Shown: positions 1 through 9,239 of the stretch, in pieces
Position numbering within the stretch: the stretch's first letter is position 1
How the letters are laid out: each line of letters opens with the position of its first letter
From: Lachnospiraceae bacterium
Lineage (GTDB): Bacteria; Bacillota; Clostridia; Lachnospirales; Lachnospiraceae
NCBI GenBank assembly: GCA_910575835.1
Contig: CAJTGB010000020.1
Location: 19,282 to 83,281 of the forward strand
Length of the DNA stretch: 64,000 nucleotides
Reading direction: 5' to 3'
Notes under the pieces: generated by a model
Seen by the model: the letters and a program-made list of their open reading frames with translations, nothing else
Databases searched by the model: none
Told to the model about the DNA's origin: nothing
Position numbers and translations under genes: made by a program

Positions 1-2
1 AT

Positions 3-1028
3 AACCTGTATTTGTCTCCGGGATTTATCGATCTGCATGTTCACGGAGGCGGAGGGGCTGACTTTATGGATGGGACGAAGGAGTCGGTGGAGACTGTTTT
101 GCATACTCACGCGAGGCACGGTACAACTTCTATGCTGCCGACCACATTGAGCAGCAGTAAGGAGAAGGTGGCCCAGGCGCTTCTGACCATCGAACAGGTA
201 CAGAGATCATGGACGTCAGGGCCGAGGATATTAGGCGCGCATGTAGAGGGGAATTTCTTTTCGCCGGTTCAGGCAGGTGCGCAAGACCCGGAATATATCT
301 TCCCTCCGACGAAGGAGAATACTAAGCGGATACTGACTGGCGTATCTAATATCAGAAGGATTTCCTGTGCCCCGGAGGTGGAACATGCTCTGGCATTTGC
401 AAGGGAGATGTCAGGGAAGGGAATCTTGATGTCGGCCGCCCATACGGATGCGTCTTATGATGAGATGGAGCAGGGGGCAGAGAATGGGTTTTCTCATATG
501 ACGCATTTGTTCAATGGATGTTCTATCGTACATAGTCCAAACTATTATTGCCGGGCAGGCGCAGCGGAATCCGCTCTTGTTCTGGATAATATGGCGGTGG
601 AGCTGATTGCGGACGGAAGGCATGTTCCTAAGGAACTCTTGAAGCTCGTTTACCGCATGAAAGGGGCGGAAAGAATCAATCTCTGTACGGACGCCATGTG
701 TGCGGCGGATATGCCGGAGGGGGAATATAAGTTAGGAGCGTTGGACGTTGTGATACAGGATAAGGTGGCCGTCTTAAAAGACGGGACATCCTTCGCAGGA
801 AGTATCTGTACAGGCGACCGTGCGGTGCGCACCATGTATCAGAATGCAGAGGTTCCGATTTATGAGGCAGTCAAGATGATGACCGCTACACCGGCAAAGC
901 TGATCCGTGTGTATGAAGAGCTTGGTTCTATCACCGTGGGGAAATATGCGGATCTGAATTTGTTTGATGAAGAGGTGAGAATACGGTACACCATGATCAA
1001 TGGAGAGGAATACCAGAATAATCTATAG
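3..1028 (+). CDS. nagA: N-acetylglucosamine-6-phosphate deacetylase, 5' end outside window
   Basis: Removes the acetyl group from N-acetylglucosamine-6-phosphate in the cytoplasm, the first committed step of amino-sugar breakdown. The frame is open to the left edge, so roughly 40-50 N-terminal residues are missing; the TTG at 12 is only an in-frame codon, not a credible start. Counting from that TTG, the metal-binding HVH of 'DLHVHGGGG' is at 9-11, the 'HVEG' glutamate at about 79, histidines at about 144 ('AAHTDAS') and 165 ('MTHLFNG'), and the catalytic aspartate of 'CTDAM' at about 227. All key residues of the amidohydrolase-fold family appear to be present. It heads a tightly spaced operon with NagB-like genes and a sugar importer, which supports an amino-sugar role. 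The exact acetylated substrate in this operon is uncertain. Confidence 0.9.
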   Translation, partial: NLYLSPGFIDLHVHGGGGADFMDGTKESVETVLHTHARHGTTSMLPTTLSSSKEKVAQALLTIEQVQRSWTSGPRILGAHVEGNFFSPVQAGAQDPEYIFPPTKENTKRILTGVSNIRRISCAPEVEHALAFAREMSGKGILMSAAHTDASYDEMEQGAENGFSHMTHLFNGCSIVHSPNYYCRAGAAESALVLDNMAVELIADGRHVPKELLKLVYRMKGAERINLCTDAMCAADMPEGEYKLGALDVVIQDKVAVLKDGTSFAGSICTGDRAVRTMYQNAEVPIYEAVKMMTATPAKLIRVYEELGSITVGKYADLNLFDEEVRIRYTMINGEEYQNNL

Positions 1029-1045
1029 ATGTTACGGAGGAGGAT

Positions 1046-1873
1046 ATGAGACAGACTTATATGCTTGAAGATGCGAAGACGGGGATTCAGGTTTCTGTAT
1101 TGCCGGAATATGGCGGTATGATATCCGGGATTTCCTGCAAAGGAAAGGAGATACTGTATCTGAACGAATCAGAGGTGGAGGCGTCTCCGGTCACGGCAGG
1201 GGGGATTCCTGTTCTGTTTCCGTTCCCCGGTAAGACAAAGGATGATAGTTACAGACTCGACGGTCATACATACTATATGCCGATGCATGGGCTTGTGAAG
1301 AATTCATGTTTTGCCGTAGAGGAATACAAAGATAAGGAAATTGTGCTGTATATGGATAGTAATGCGGCAATAATTCAGAGAAATTATCCGTTTGATTACA
1401 GAATAAGAGTCAGATACAAGGTAGAAGGGAATTCGGTTACGATAGGGGCGGATATTACCAATCATTCAGATCAGAGAATGCCGCATTGTATCGGCTGGCA
1501 TCCGTATTTTAAGACCACGGACAGAGAGAAAGTGTCATTCAGGCATTTTATGGATATTCACTACAACTATACAGACGAGAAGGATGAAGAGACGATTCGG
1601 GACATTGATCTGACAAAGAGCTGGGATGATGTATTTACATCACCGTGCAAGGCAGAGTTTACGCTGAAGAATGAGGGGGACGGATATGAAGTCCGATGTG
1701 TGACAGCGAAGGAATACAGATCGCTTGTGGTATACACAGGGAAGGAAGGCAGTATATGTGCAGAACCCTGGTGCGGCATTCCGAATTCGATCAATCTGCA
1801 GAGGATGCTGGAATGGATAGAACCCAGAGGAACCAGATCCTATCAGTGGGAGATGCAGATCACACTGCTTTAA
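1046..1873 (+). CDS. Aldose 1-epimerase family protein (galactose mutarotase-like)
   Basis: A 275-residue protein of the aldose epimerase / LacX-like beta-sandwich family, which interconverts the anomers of sugars or phosphosugars. The family feature is the 'GWHPYF' motif near residue 150, containing the conserved histidine; 'MHGLVKN' near residue 85 holds another conserved histidine. The start is well placed behind a GGAGGAGG ribosome binding site, 17 bases after nagA. Its position between the deacetylase and a NagB-like isomerase suggests it feeds the right anomer of the operon's sugar into the pathway. The specific sugar cannot be read from the sequence. Confidence 0.85.
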   Translation: MRQTYMLEDAKTGIQVSVLPEYGGMISGISCKGKEILYLNESEVEASPVTAGGIPVLFPFPGKTKDDSYRLDGHTYYMPMHGLVKNSCFAVEEYKDKEIVLYMDSNAAIIQRNYPFDYRIRVRYKVEGNSVTIGADITNHSDQRMPHCIGWHPYFKTTDREKVSFRHFMDIHYNYTDEKDEETIRDIDLTKSWDDVFTSPCKAEFTLKNEGDGYEVRCVTAKEYRSLVVYTGKEGSICAEPWCGIPNSINLQRMLEWIEPRGTRSYQWEMQITLL

Positions 1874-1898
1874 TACACGAAAGAAGGAGGAGAGAATC

Positions 1899-2789
1899 AT
1901 GCCGGATAAGAAACAGCTATATGAGTGGTGCAGTATCCCCGTGGAAGAATTGGAACAGAAAAAGGTAAAGATTCCATTCCGAATCGTAGAAGATTCCGAA
2001 GAAATGGGGAAACTGATGGCAGAGGAACTTTTGGCGGAGATTGAGCAGGCAGGAAGAGAAGGGAGGAGATACAGGGCAATCCTGCCGTGCGGTCCCAATT
2101 GCTGGTATCGGCCATTTACAGAGATGGTGAATGAACGCCGTATTTCACTGAAACACCTTGAGGTGTTTCATATGGACGAATGTCTGGACTGGGAAGGTGA
2201 AGAACTGGATGAGAACGACCCGTACAATTTCAGGGGATGTATGCAGAGATGGTTCTACGATCCGGTGGATGAGGAATTGGCTGTTAAGGAGGAAAAACGC
2301 CATTTTCTGAATCCAAAGAATGCAGACAGGATCAGGGAGATGCTTTACAGTAGCCCTATTGATATTACATACGGCGGCTGGGGTCAGGATGGGCATATTG
2401 CATATAATCAGGCAAGGCGTCATCCGTTTTCCCACATTTCTTTGCAGGAGCTTAGAGATTCTACGATCCGCGTCCAGGAAAATAATCTGGACACCATCAT
2501 TACTTTGGGACAGCGGAGTTTTGGCGCGGCATATCAGTTCGTACCGCCTATGTCTATTACCCTGGGACTTAGGGAATGCTTCCGGGCGAAAAAGATCAGG
2601 CTGTTCAGCGATACCGGTTCCTGGAAGCAGACTGCATTTCGAGTAGCATTATTTGGAGAGCCGGACGCGGAATATCCGATCACTCTCCTGCAGGAGCATA
2701 CGGATGCAATGATAACGGCTACCAGGGAGACAGCATCGCATCCGATTGCAGAACATCCGGAATGGAAATTCAAAGAAATAACAAAATAG
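1899..2789 (+). CDS. Glucosamine-6-phosphate isomerase/deaminase-like protein (first of two paralogues)
   Basis: A 296-residue member of the NagB / 6-phosphogluconolactonase fold. The NagB landmarks are 'HMDE' (D93), 'GGWGQDGHIAYNQARR' (D164, H166) and a lysine at 243. The usual NagB motif is GxxGxDGHIAFNEP; here the position of the catalytic glutamate (E148 of the E. coli enzyme) is glutamine (Q171), and a tryptophan sits in the loop. The same changes occur in the paralogue at 7277-8194. Known family members convert glucosamine-6-phosphate to fructose-6-phosphate plus ammonia or open related ring sugars. The shared substitution makes a different substrate or reaction likely, so I give no symbol. 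Start supported by AGGAGGAG ten bases upstream. Confidence 0.8.
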   Translation: MPDKKQLYEWCSIPVEELEQKKVKIPFRIVEDSEEMGKLMAEELLAEIEQAGREGRRYRAILPCGPNCWYRPFTEMVNERRISLKHLEVFHMDECLDWEGEELDENDPYNFRGCMQRWFYDPVDEELAVKEEKRHFLNPKNADRIREMLYSSPIDITYGGWGQDGHIAYNQARRHPFSHISLQELRDSTIRVQENNLDTIITLGQRSFGAAYQFVPPMSITLGLRECFRAKKIRLFSDTGSWKQTAFRVALFGEPDAEYPITLLQEHTDAMITATRETASHPIAEHPEWKFKEITK

Positions 2790-2801
2790 GGAGGAAATCA
2801 C

Positions 2802-3674
2802 ATGGCAAACATAGGATTTGTAGGACTTGGCAATATTGGGAAAGGTATCTGTAAGAATCTGATCGAAGCGGGGAATGCGCTTACGGTATTTGACGTTAAT
2901 AAGAGCGCAATGGAACGATTTGCCGGACGGGCGGTCCTGGCAAAGGATCTCAAAGAAATATGCAGTAACAGTGAATATATATTTCTTTCGCTGCCCAATT
3001 CTCAGGTTGTAGAAGATGCGGTAGACATTTTTATCAAAGAAGGGGTAGAGAATAAGGTTATCATAGATACTTCCACCAGTTACCCTGTTTCTACCAGACA
3101 GTTATATGAGAAGGTGAAGGCTAACGGCGGCAGCCTGATAGATGCCCCTCTGATGACGGGACCGCAGGAGGCGGAGGAAGGAACGCTTGATATCGTGATT
3201 GGCGGGGATAAGGAAGTTGTGGATTCGCTTTCATTTCTTTTTGAGAGCTATTGCAAAAGTTACCGCTATGTGGGCGGTATCGGCAACGGTCATCTGGCAA
3301 AACTGGCGATTAATTTCTGCGGGCTTTCCGAGGCGCTCTTGTTTGCGCAGTTATATCCGGTCATGGCAAAGTTCGGCTTTAAGCAGGAAGAACTATATGA
3401 CATATTGAACTGTGAGACTCTTGATAACTGGGTATTCCAATTCTACAGCGACAAGTATGTGAAGAAGGATTACCGTCTGGACTTTGCCTTAGCGCTGGGG
3501 CTTAAGGATCTAAGTTATGTGAAGAAGCTTTTCGAGGAACTGAACATACCGGGATTTATGCTGGACGGGGCGTTAGATATGTGCCGCGTGGCCTTGAAAG
3601 CACAAAAACCAGGGGAGACATTAGACTTCAGTTATCCGTGCCAGACCATGTATGAATTTGCAGGCGTAGATTAA
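2802..3674 (+). CDS. NAD(P)-dependent dehydrogenase, 3-hydroxyisobutyrate dehydrogenase family
   Basis: A 290-residue beta-hydroxyacid dehydrogenase. The N-terminal Rossmann fold carries 'GFVGLGNIGKGI' (about 5-16), followed by 'FLSLPNS' and the substrate-binding segment 'DAPLMTGPQEAEEGTL' (about 115-129; most members have D-APVSGG here). The catalytic lysine is K167 in 'GHLAKLAIN'. Such enzymes oxidise or reduce 3-hydroxy acids, tartronate semialdehyde or sugar acids. It lies 12 bases after the first NagB-like gene, behind GGGAGGAAA, so it is probably a step in the same sugar pathway. The altered substrate loop argues for an unusual substrate, which cannot be named from sequence. Confidence 0.85.
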   Translation: MANIGFVGLGNIGKGICKNLIEAGNALTVFDVNKSAMERFAGRAVLAKDLKEICSNSEYIFLSLPNSQVVEDAVDIFIKEGVENKVIIDTSTSYPVSTRQLYEKVKANGGSLIDAPLMTGPQEAEEGTLDIVIGGDKEVVDSLSFLFESYCKSYRYVGGIGNGHLAKLAINFCGLSEALLFAQLYPVMAKFGFKQEELYDILNCETLDNWVFQFYSDKYVKKDYRLDFALALGLKDLSYVKKLFEELNIPGFMLDGALDMCRVALKAQKPGETLDFSYPCQTMYEFAGVD

Positions 3675-3705
3675 GAGGATAGCGAAGATACGGAAAGGAA
3701 GCGTC

Positions 3706-5199
3706 GTGGGAGATAACATTTTAGAATTAAGAGATATTACAAAATTGTACCCGGGTGTCAAAGCATTAGACCACGTAAGTATTTCATTCCGGCGCGGAGA
3801 GGTCCATGCCCTAGTCGGAGAAAACGGCGCAGGAAAATCAACATTGATAAAAACGGTCTCTGGAGCCATTGAGCCGACCGAAGGGCGTATCTGCGTTGAA
3901 GGCAGAGAATTTGAGGCTTTAACGCCCGCGCTGTCCAGAGAGAACGGAATCGCGATCGTATATCAGGAATTTACCTTAGTCCCGGTGCTTACAGCCGCTG
4001 AGAATATTTTCCTTGGAGAATTCTTGCGAAAAGGGATTTTCAGTTGTCAGAGGGAGATGTCGGAGCTTGCGAAGAAGCTGTTCCAGAGATTGAATATTCA
4101 GATGGATCCGGATGTGAAGGTCGGGGAACTGACAACGGGATACCAGCAGATCGTAGAGATTGCGAAAGCAGTGTTGAAGAATGCTAAGATCCTGATCATG
4201 GACGAACCATCCGCGCCTTTGACGAACCGCGAAGTGGAGGCAATGTTTCAGATCGTTGAGACGTTAAAAGCAGAGGGAGTAACGATAATCTATATTTCAC
4301 ACAGGCTGGAGGAGATCTTTCGTCTGGCGGACCGGGTGAGCGTACTGCGGGACGGACAGTATATTGCAACGAAGGCGATTCAGGATACAGACAAAGACGA
4401 TCTGGTTCGCCTGATGGTGGGGCGGACATTGAAGGAGACTTATCCCGAACGTAATTTTACACAGAAGGAGACGGTTCTGGAAGTGAATCATCTGACCGGC
4501 AACGGTGTTAAGAATATTTCTTTTACGTTGAAAAAGGGAGAAATATTAGGATTCGGCGGGTTAGTCGGTGCAGGGAGGACAGAATTGGCGGCGCTTTTGT
4601 TTGGAAGCGCGAAGATAAAGAGCGGAGAGATCATCTTAAGAGGTAAGAAATTCGATCCGAACAGTCCAAACGCGGCGATCCGAAACGGGATATGCCTTGT
4701 ACCGGAGGATAGGAAGCAGCAAGGACTGATCTTGGAAATGACGGTGCAGGAAAACCTGACTATGGCGGTGAGAAAGAAATTGTCCAAAAGAGGCATAATG
4801 CGCGAAAGTGACAGCAGAGAATTTTCCGAGAAATACGTGAAAGATCTTACGATCAGAACTCCGGGCATTTTTCAGCGGGTTAAAAATCTAAGCGGAGGAA
4901 ACCAGCAAAAGGTAGTTCTGGGGAAATGGCTGGGAGTAGATCCTGAGATCTTGATTTTTGATGAACCGACAAGAGGGATTGACGTCGGAGCCAAGCAGGA
5001 GATCTATAAGATTATGACAGAGATCGTCCGGCAGGGCAAATCAATTATTATGATATCCTCGGATATGGAGGAGCTTCTGGGAATGTCGGACCGGATGGTC
5101 ATGCTCAGCAAAGGAAGGCAGACAGGTATGCTGGAAAAGGAAGAATTTACGCAGGAACGTGTGCTGAATTATATTTCGGAGGTGGTGGAAGATGAATAG
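3706..5199 (+). CDS. Ribose/galactose-type sugar ABC transporter, double ATPase subunit
   Basis: A 497-residue tandem ATPase of the RbsA/MglA/XylG type that powers import of a monosaccharide. The first half has a canonical Walker A 'GENGAGKST' (38-46), a signature altered to 'LTTGYQQ' and Walker B 'ILIMDEPS'. The second half has the degenerate Walker A typical of the family ('GGLVGAGRTEL'), a full 'LSGGNQQKVVLGKWL' signature and 'ILIFDEPTRGIDVG'. The start is GTG at 3706, preceded by AAAGGAAG. It overlaps the permease gene by 8 bases, and the binding-protein gene follows, giving a complete importer. Confidence 0.93.
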   Translation: MGDNILELRDITKLYPGVKALDHVSISFRRGEVHALVGENGAGKSTLIKTVSGAIEPTEGRICVEGREFEALTPALSRENGIAIVYQEFTLVPVLTAAENIFLGEFLRKGIFSCQREMSELAKKLFQRLNIQMDPDVKVGELTTGYQQIVEIAKAVLKNAKILIMDEPSAPLTNREVEAMFQIVETLKAEGVTIIYISHRLEEIFRLADRVSVLRDGQYIATKAIQDTDKDDLVRLMVGRTLKETYPERNFTQKETVLEVNHLTGNGVKNISFTLKKGEILGFGGLVGAGRTELAALLFGSAKIKSGEIILRGKKFDPNSPNAAIRNGICLVPEDRKQQGLILEMTVQENLTMAVRKKLSKRGIMRESDSREFSEKYVKDLTIRTPGIFQRVKNLSGGNQQKVVLGKWLGVDPEILIFDEPTRGIDVGAKQEIYKIMTEIVRQGKSIIMISSDMEELLGMSDRMVMLSKGRQTGMLEKEEFTQERVLNYISEVVEDE

Positions 5200-6181
5200 A
5201 AAATTGAATATGGAGAAAATCAGCGGTTACGGCGTATTTTTTGTCCTGATTGGGATGCTGGTGCTGTTTAGCTTTATTGCACCCCATTTCCTGGAGGTTA
5301 ATAATTTCTTCAATGTATCAAGGCAGATCTGTACTCTTGGGATCGTGTCGGTAGGGATGACCATTGTTATGATCACGGGGGGAATTGATCTGTCGGTGGG
5401 ATATCAGATCTCACTGATCAATGTGACTTGTGCATGGCTTATGGTAAATGCGGGTGTGGGCACAGTCCCGGCGATTCTGACCGGTCTTTTGATGGGCACG
5501 GGGATCGGACTGCTCAACGGGATCATTATTGTCAAGTCAGGAGTGGCGCCTTTGATCGTGACACTTGCTATTATGAATACCTTGAATGGGATCAGCTATA
5601 TCATTTCAAAAGGAATTCCCATCTTTGGATTCCCGAAGAATTTTTCCGTATTCGGACAGGGGAATTTCTTAGGGATGCCGATCTCACTGATCATAATGGT
5701 GATCGTATTTATTTTAGGCGCTGTCCTGTTAAGGAAGGTTTATATCGGGAAATATTTCTATGCCATCGGGAGCAATGAGGAGGCGGCGAAGCTTTCCGGT
5801 ATATCGGTGGGACGCCTGAAGATACTGGCTTATACCATCTGCGGTCTTCTGTCGGGAGTGGGAGCGATCCTGTTATTATCCAGGACGAATTCAGGACTTT
5901 CTTCCAATGGGGCAGGATTCGAATTCAATGTGATCACCGCGTGTGTATTGGGCGGGGTCAGCTCAAACGGAGGGAAGGGAACGGTATTCGGAGCACTGGT
6001 CGGTGTGCTGATCGTGGGATTCTTGGATAACGGGCTTCTTCTGATGGATGTAAACCAGTATACGCAGCTTGTGGTAAAAGGGCTTCTGATGCTGATTGCA
6101 GTTATCTATGATACACAGATGAGAAAAAAGAGCGAAGTAGTGAAAAAAGTAAAATCAATCAATGCAAACAATGAAGTTTAG
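5192..6181 (+). CDS. Ribose-type sugar ABC transporter permease
   Basis: A 329-residue hydrophobic protein of the RbsC/BPD_transp_2 family with about eight to ten membrane segments. It includes the conserved 'MTIVMITGGIDLSVG' segment near residue 55 and the 'GRLKILAYTICGLLSG' loop near residue 205 that contacts the ATPase. Its start overlaps the ATPase stop by 8 bases with a GGAGGTGG ribosome site, indicating translational coupling. With the flanking ATPase and binding protein it forms the membrane channel of a sugar importer in the amino-sugar operon. The substrate is set by the binding protein and is not known. Confidence 0.93.
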   Translation: MNRKLNMEKISGYGVFFVLIGMLVLFSFIAPHFLEVNNFFNVSRQICTLGIVSVGMTIVMITGGIDLSVGYQISLINVTCAWLMVNAGVGTVPAILTGLLMGTGIGLLNGIIIVKSGVAPLIVTLAIMNTLNGISYIISKGIPIFGFPKNFSVFGQGNFLGMPISLIIMVIVFILGAVLLRKVYIGKYFYAIGSNEEAAKLSGISVGRLKILAYTICGLLSGVGAILLLSRTNSGLSSNGAGFEFNVITACVLGGVSSNGGKGTVFGALVGVLIVGFLDNGLLLMDVNQYTQLVVKGLLMLIAVIYDTQMRKKSEVVKKVKSINANNEV

Positions 6182-6200
6182 TATATGAGGAGGAAAGCGA

Positions 6201-7238
6201 ATGAAAAAAAGATTGACAGCAGTTTTGTTGGTTATGGCCATGGTGTTGGGGATTGCAGCGTGCAGCAGCGGCGGCGGTGATGCGCAGCCTGCAGGTGAGG
6301 GCAAAGAGGAAGCGGAAGGAAGCGGTACGGATACACAGAGTGATTCCGGCGATGCATACAGGGTCGGAATGGCGGTCTATAATCTGTCGAATCCTGTGTG
6401 GTCGGAGCTGGTAGAGGAGGCCCAGAGATATGGGAAGGAGAAGAATCTGGAGGTGACCTACGCGGATGCGGGGCAGGATTCTACAAAACAGATTTCCCAG
6501 ATCGAGAACTTTATCCAGAGCGGAATGGATGCGATCATTATTCTTGCGATAGATGTAGAGGCGGTAGAACCGCTTGCAAAGAAGGCGATGGATGAGGGAA
6601 TCTATGTGGTCGACTACTGCAGAGGGCTTAAGAACGCGCATACTTCTCTGGAATTAGATCCGGTAAAGACAGGACGTGCATTAGCGGAGATGGCAAAAGA
6701 ATGGTTGGATGCTAATATGAAGTTATCCGGCGAATTCAAATGGGGGCTGTTGGATATCCAGACTGTGGAATTGGGCGTGCAGGAAGGAGCAGCCTGTGAG
6801 GAAGCAATGGAAGAGCTTATGCCGGATGCAAAGCTGGTGGCGAATGCGAGCACGCTGACTGTGGATGAGGGAATGAAAAATACGGAGAGTATTCTGCAGG
6901 CAAATCCAGATCTGAGAGTAATGTTAGGCTTAAGCGCCGGTTCAGGCGTGGGCGGAAACGAAGCTATGAAGGCGGCAGCAGGGAGCGAGGATGCATATAA
7001 GGATTATGCGCTGTTCTCTATTGACGCGACGGAGCAGGAGGTTCTTGCGATCATGAACAACGAGGTTCTCAAAGGCTCCATAAGTCTTGGAAGCGGGAAG
7101 GTGCATGCGCAGATGGTTATCGATTATGCGGATTCTCTTCTTAACGGGCGTGAGGTGGAAAGGAAAAATTATATGCCGATTGAAGCGATCACGAGTGAGA
7201 ACGTTCAGGAATTCTACGATAACACCTATAAAAAATAA
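6201..7238 (+). CDS. Sugar-binding lipoprotein of ABC importer (RbsB-like)
   Basis: A 345-residue periplasmic-binding-protein type 4 family member anchored as a lipoprotein. The signal peptide 'MKKRLTAVLL...LGIAAC' ends with a lipobox at C21, followed by a Gly/Ser/Glu linker of about 30 residues. The sugar-binding fold then starts at 'YRVGMAVYNLSNPVWSEL', with 'GMDAIIILAIDVEAVEPL' typical of ribose-type binding proteins. It is the last subunit of the importer formed with the two preceding genes, 19 bases after the permease behind GAGGAGGAAAG. It decides which sugar the operon handles; ligand identity cannot be read by eye. Confidence 0.92.
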   Translation: MKKRLTAVLLVMAMVLGIAACSSGGGDAQPAGEGKEEAEGSGTDTQSDSGDAYRVGMAVYNLSNPVWSELVEEAQRYGKEKNLEVTYADAGQDSTKQISQIENFIQSGMDAIIILAIDVEAVEPLAKKAMDEGIYVVDYCRGLKNAHTSLELDPVKTGRALAEMAKEWLDANMKLSGEFKWGLLDIQTVELGVQEGAACEEAMEELMPDAKLVANASTLTVDEGMKNTESILQANPDLRVMLGLSAGSGVGGNEAMKAAAGSEDAYKDYALFSIDATEQEVLAIMNNEVLKGSISLGSGKVHAQMVIDYADSLLNGREVERKNYMPIEAITSENVQEFYDNTYKK

Positions 7239-7276
7239 CGCATTAATTAACAACACAGGCAAAGGGGAACGGGGAA

Positions 7277-8194
7277 ATGATGGATTTGAATTTGCTATAT
7301 CAATGGTGCAGCATTCCAATGGAAGAACTCGTTTCACATCCTGCCCTGAAGATACGCCTGCGCATCGTGGAGGATGCGCAGGAGATGGGCAGAGTGATGG
7401 CGAAGGATCTGGCGGATGAGATCTGGAAGGCCGCCAGGGAACAACGCGTCTTCCGGCTGATCGTGCCGTGCGGCCCGAAGGAATGGTATGAGCCGTTCGC
7501 ACAGATGATAAATGAAGAGCAGATCGCCATGAAACATGTGGTCTGCTATCATATGGACGAAAATCTTGACTGGGAAGCCAGATTGCTGCCGGAAAACGAT
7601 CCGAACAATTTTCATACTTTTATGGAAGAGTATTTTTACGGAGCGGTAAGAGAGGAGCTTCGTGTACCTGCAGAGAACAGGCACTATCTGACGCCGGATA
7701 ATGTGAATTGGATGAGCAGGGAAATTATGAGTCATAGTATAGATTATACCTTGGGCGGATGGGGGCAGGACGGACATGTTGCCTTCAATCAGGCGCGGAG
7801 GAATCCTTATGCAGTCGTGACGGCGGATGATATCCGTAATTCCAGGGCGAGGGTACAGGAAAACAACTGGGATACCATACTGGCGCTTGCACACAGGAGT
7901 ATGGGGGCTGCATGGCAGTTTATGCCGCCGATGTCGGTCACCCTGGGGGTGAAGGAATGTTTTTCGGCAAAGAAGATCAGAGTCTATTCCGCGACCGGGG
8001 CGTGGAAGCAGACGGCTCTTAGGATCGCCTTGTTTTCTGATGTGACAGAAGAATTTCCGATGACATTGCTGCAAGAGCATCCAGATGCACTGATCACTGC
8101 GACCAGAGAAACAGCGTGTCATCCGATCGCAGAGCATCCGGAGTGGGAATTCAGGGGAGTAGACAGGAAGATTGGACTGGAGAGTGATGGATGA
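7277..8194 (+). CDS. Glucosamine-6-phosphate isomerase/deaminase-like protein (second paralogue)
   Basis: A 305-residue paralogue of the protein at 1899-2789. The same start 'QWCSIP', 'YHMDENLDW', 'GGWGQDGHVAFNQARRNP' and C-terminal 'ITATRETACHPIAEHPEW' appear in both. D94, D165 and H167 match NagB catalytic positions, while the usual glutamate is Q172. Two diverged copies sharing the same substitution in one operon suggest either two related substrates or a hetero-oligomer. The start is ATG at 7277 (or the next codon, 7280) behind AAAGGGGAACGGGGA. The 3' end overlaps the kinase gene by 8 bases. Confidence 0.8.
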   Translation: MMDLNLLYQWCSIPMEELVSHPALKIRLRIVEDAQEMGRVMAKDLADEIWKAAREQRVFRLIVPCGPKEWYEPFAQMINEEQIAMKHVVCYHMDENLDWEARLLPENDPNNFHTFMEEYFYGAVREELRVPAENRHYLTPDNVNWMSREIMSHSIDYTLGGWGQDGHVAFNQARRNPYAVVTADDIRNSRARVQENNWDTILALAHRSMGAAWQFMPPMSVTLGVKECFSAKKIRVYSATGAWKQTALRIALFSDVTEEFPMTLLQEHPDALITATRETACHPIAEHPEWEFRGVDRKIGLESDG

Positions 8195-9239
8195 TAGTAT
8201 GGGTAATGCAAAATACAATAAGATCGTAGGAACGGGAGGCATTGGAAAAGGCATGCTGTTCCATAGTGATGAGATGACTACTCTTGGAAGAAGTGAATCC
8301 CGTCTTGTAAGGTTAAGCGGGGCAAAAGATTATTGTAAACAGCATATCGTGCTGCATTATGCAGCGGCTTTGCTGAGAGGGCAGACAGCCATCTACCCCA
8401 TCGGCTATGTGGGATGCGACGAAATCGGACATAAATTGATCGATAAGATGGAAAGAAGCGGCATGAATGTAAGGTTCGTGGGGAAGAGCGAGACAGAATC
8501 TACGATGCTCAGTATTTGTCTGCAGTATCCAGACAAGGAGGGGTGCAATTTTACGGCTAAGAACAATGCGGCTCTGCATGTAACGCCGGAATACATAAAG
8601 AATTGTATGGAATGCCTGGATATTGATGAGAATACGATCGTGGCGGTGATCCCGGAGGTGCCTGTTGAGAGCCGGTTAGCGATGCTTGCCTATGGCAAGG
8701 AAAAGGGCGCTTATTGCGTGTTGTCGGTCCCGGCAGCAGAGGCGGGAGAATTCATCCGGCAGAAGGCATTTTCCAGTTGTGATCTGCTTGCGGTAAATGA
8801 AGAGGAGGCAGCAGCCATATTAGGCGAAGAACTGGAACAGAAGGAATTGGCCGAACGTCTGTATCTTAAATTAGTGAAAGAAAATCCGAATATAGAATTA
8901 CTATTGACTTGCGGGAAGAAAGGGGCTTATTCGGTCACGAGATCCCTGATCGAGCATATTCCTCCGCTGTCTTCGAGAACCGTGAACACCACAGGAGCAG
9001 GAGACGCGTTCCTTGGCGGAACTCTTGCAGGGATAGCAATGGGGCTTACGCTGCAGAAGGGAAGAGAAGACGCTGTATTTGGTGAAACAAAGCTTTCAAG
9101 TGCGGCAGAATTGGGAACTCTCTGTGCAGGGATGGCAGTGGAGAGCGAGGACAGCATTGCATCTCATGTGGGTTATGAGACCGTATGTCAGAAGATATCA
9201 GACGAGGGGATGGAGAGTGAAGCATGGTTTATAAAATGA
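8187..9239 (+). CDS. PfkB/ribokinase-family carbohydrate kinase
   Basis: A 350-residue sugar or nucleoside kinase using ATP. The family signature 'NTTGAGDAFLGG' with the catalytic aspartate lies near residue 270, and the glycine-rich start 'GTGGIGKGMLF' is near the N-terminus. I place the start at ATG 8187, which overlaps the previous stop (ATGGATGA) and follows GGAGAG; a TTG at 8172 would extend it by five residues with no ribosome site. It presumably phosphorylates the imported sugar before the isomerases and dehydrogenase act, or phosphorylates a product at a second position. The substrate is unknown. Confidence 0.82.
   Translation: MDDSMGNAKYNKIVGTGGIGKGMLFHSDEMTTLGRSESRLVRLSGAKDYCKQHIVLHYAAALLRGQTAIYPIGYVGCDEIGHKLIDKMERSGMNVRFVGKSETESTMLSICLQYPDKEGCNFTAKNNAALHVTPEYIKNCMECLDIDENTIVAVIPEVPVESRLAMLAYGKEKGAYCVLSVPAAEAGEFIRQKAFSSCDLLAVNEEEAAAILGEELEQKELAERLYLKLVKENPNIELLLTCGKKGAYSVTRSLIEHIPPLSSRTVNTTGAGDAFLGGTLAGIAMGLTLQKGREDAVFGETKLSSAAELGTLCAGMAVESEDSIASHVGYETVCQKISDEGMESEAWFIK

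Noticed and set aside
7334..8254. Minus-strand open frame of 306 codons
   Set aside because: Antisense to the second NagB-like gene, with low-complexity His/Arg-rich translation and no start signals.
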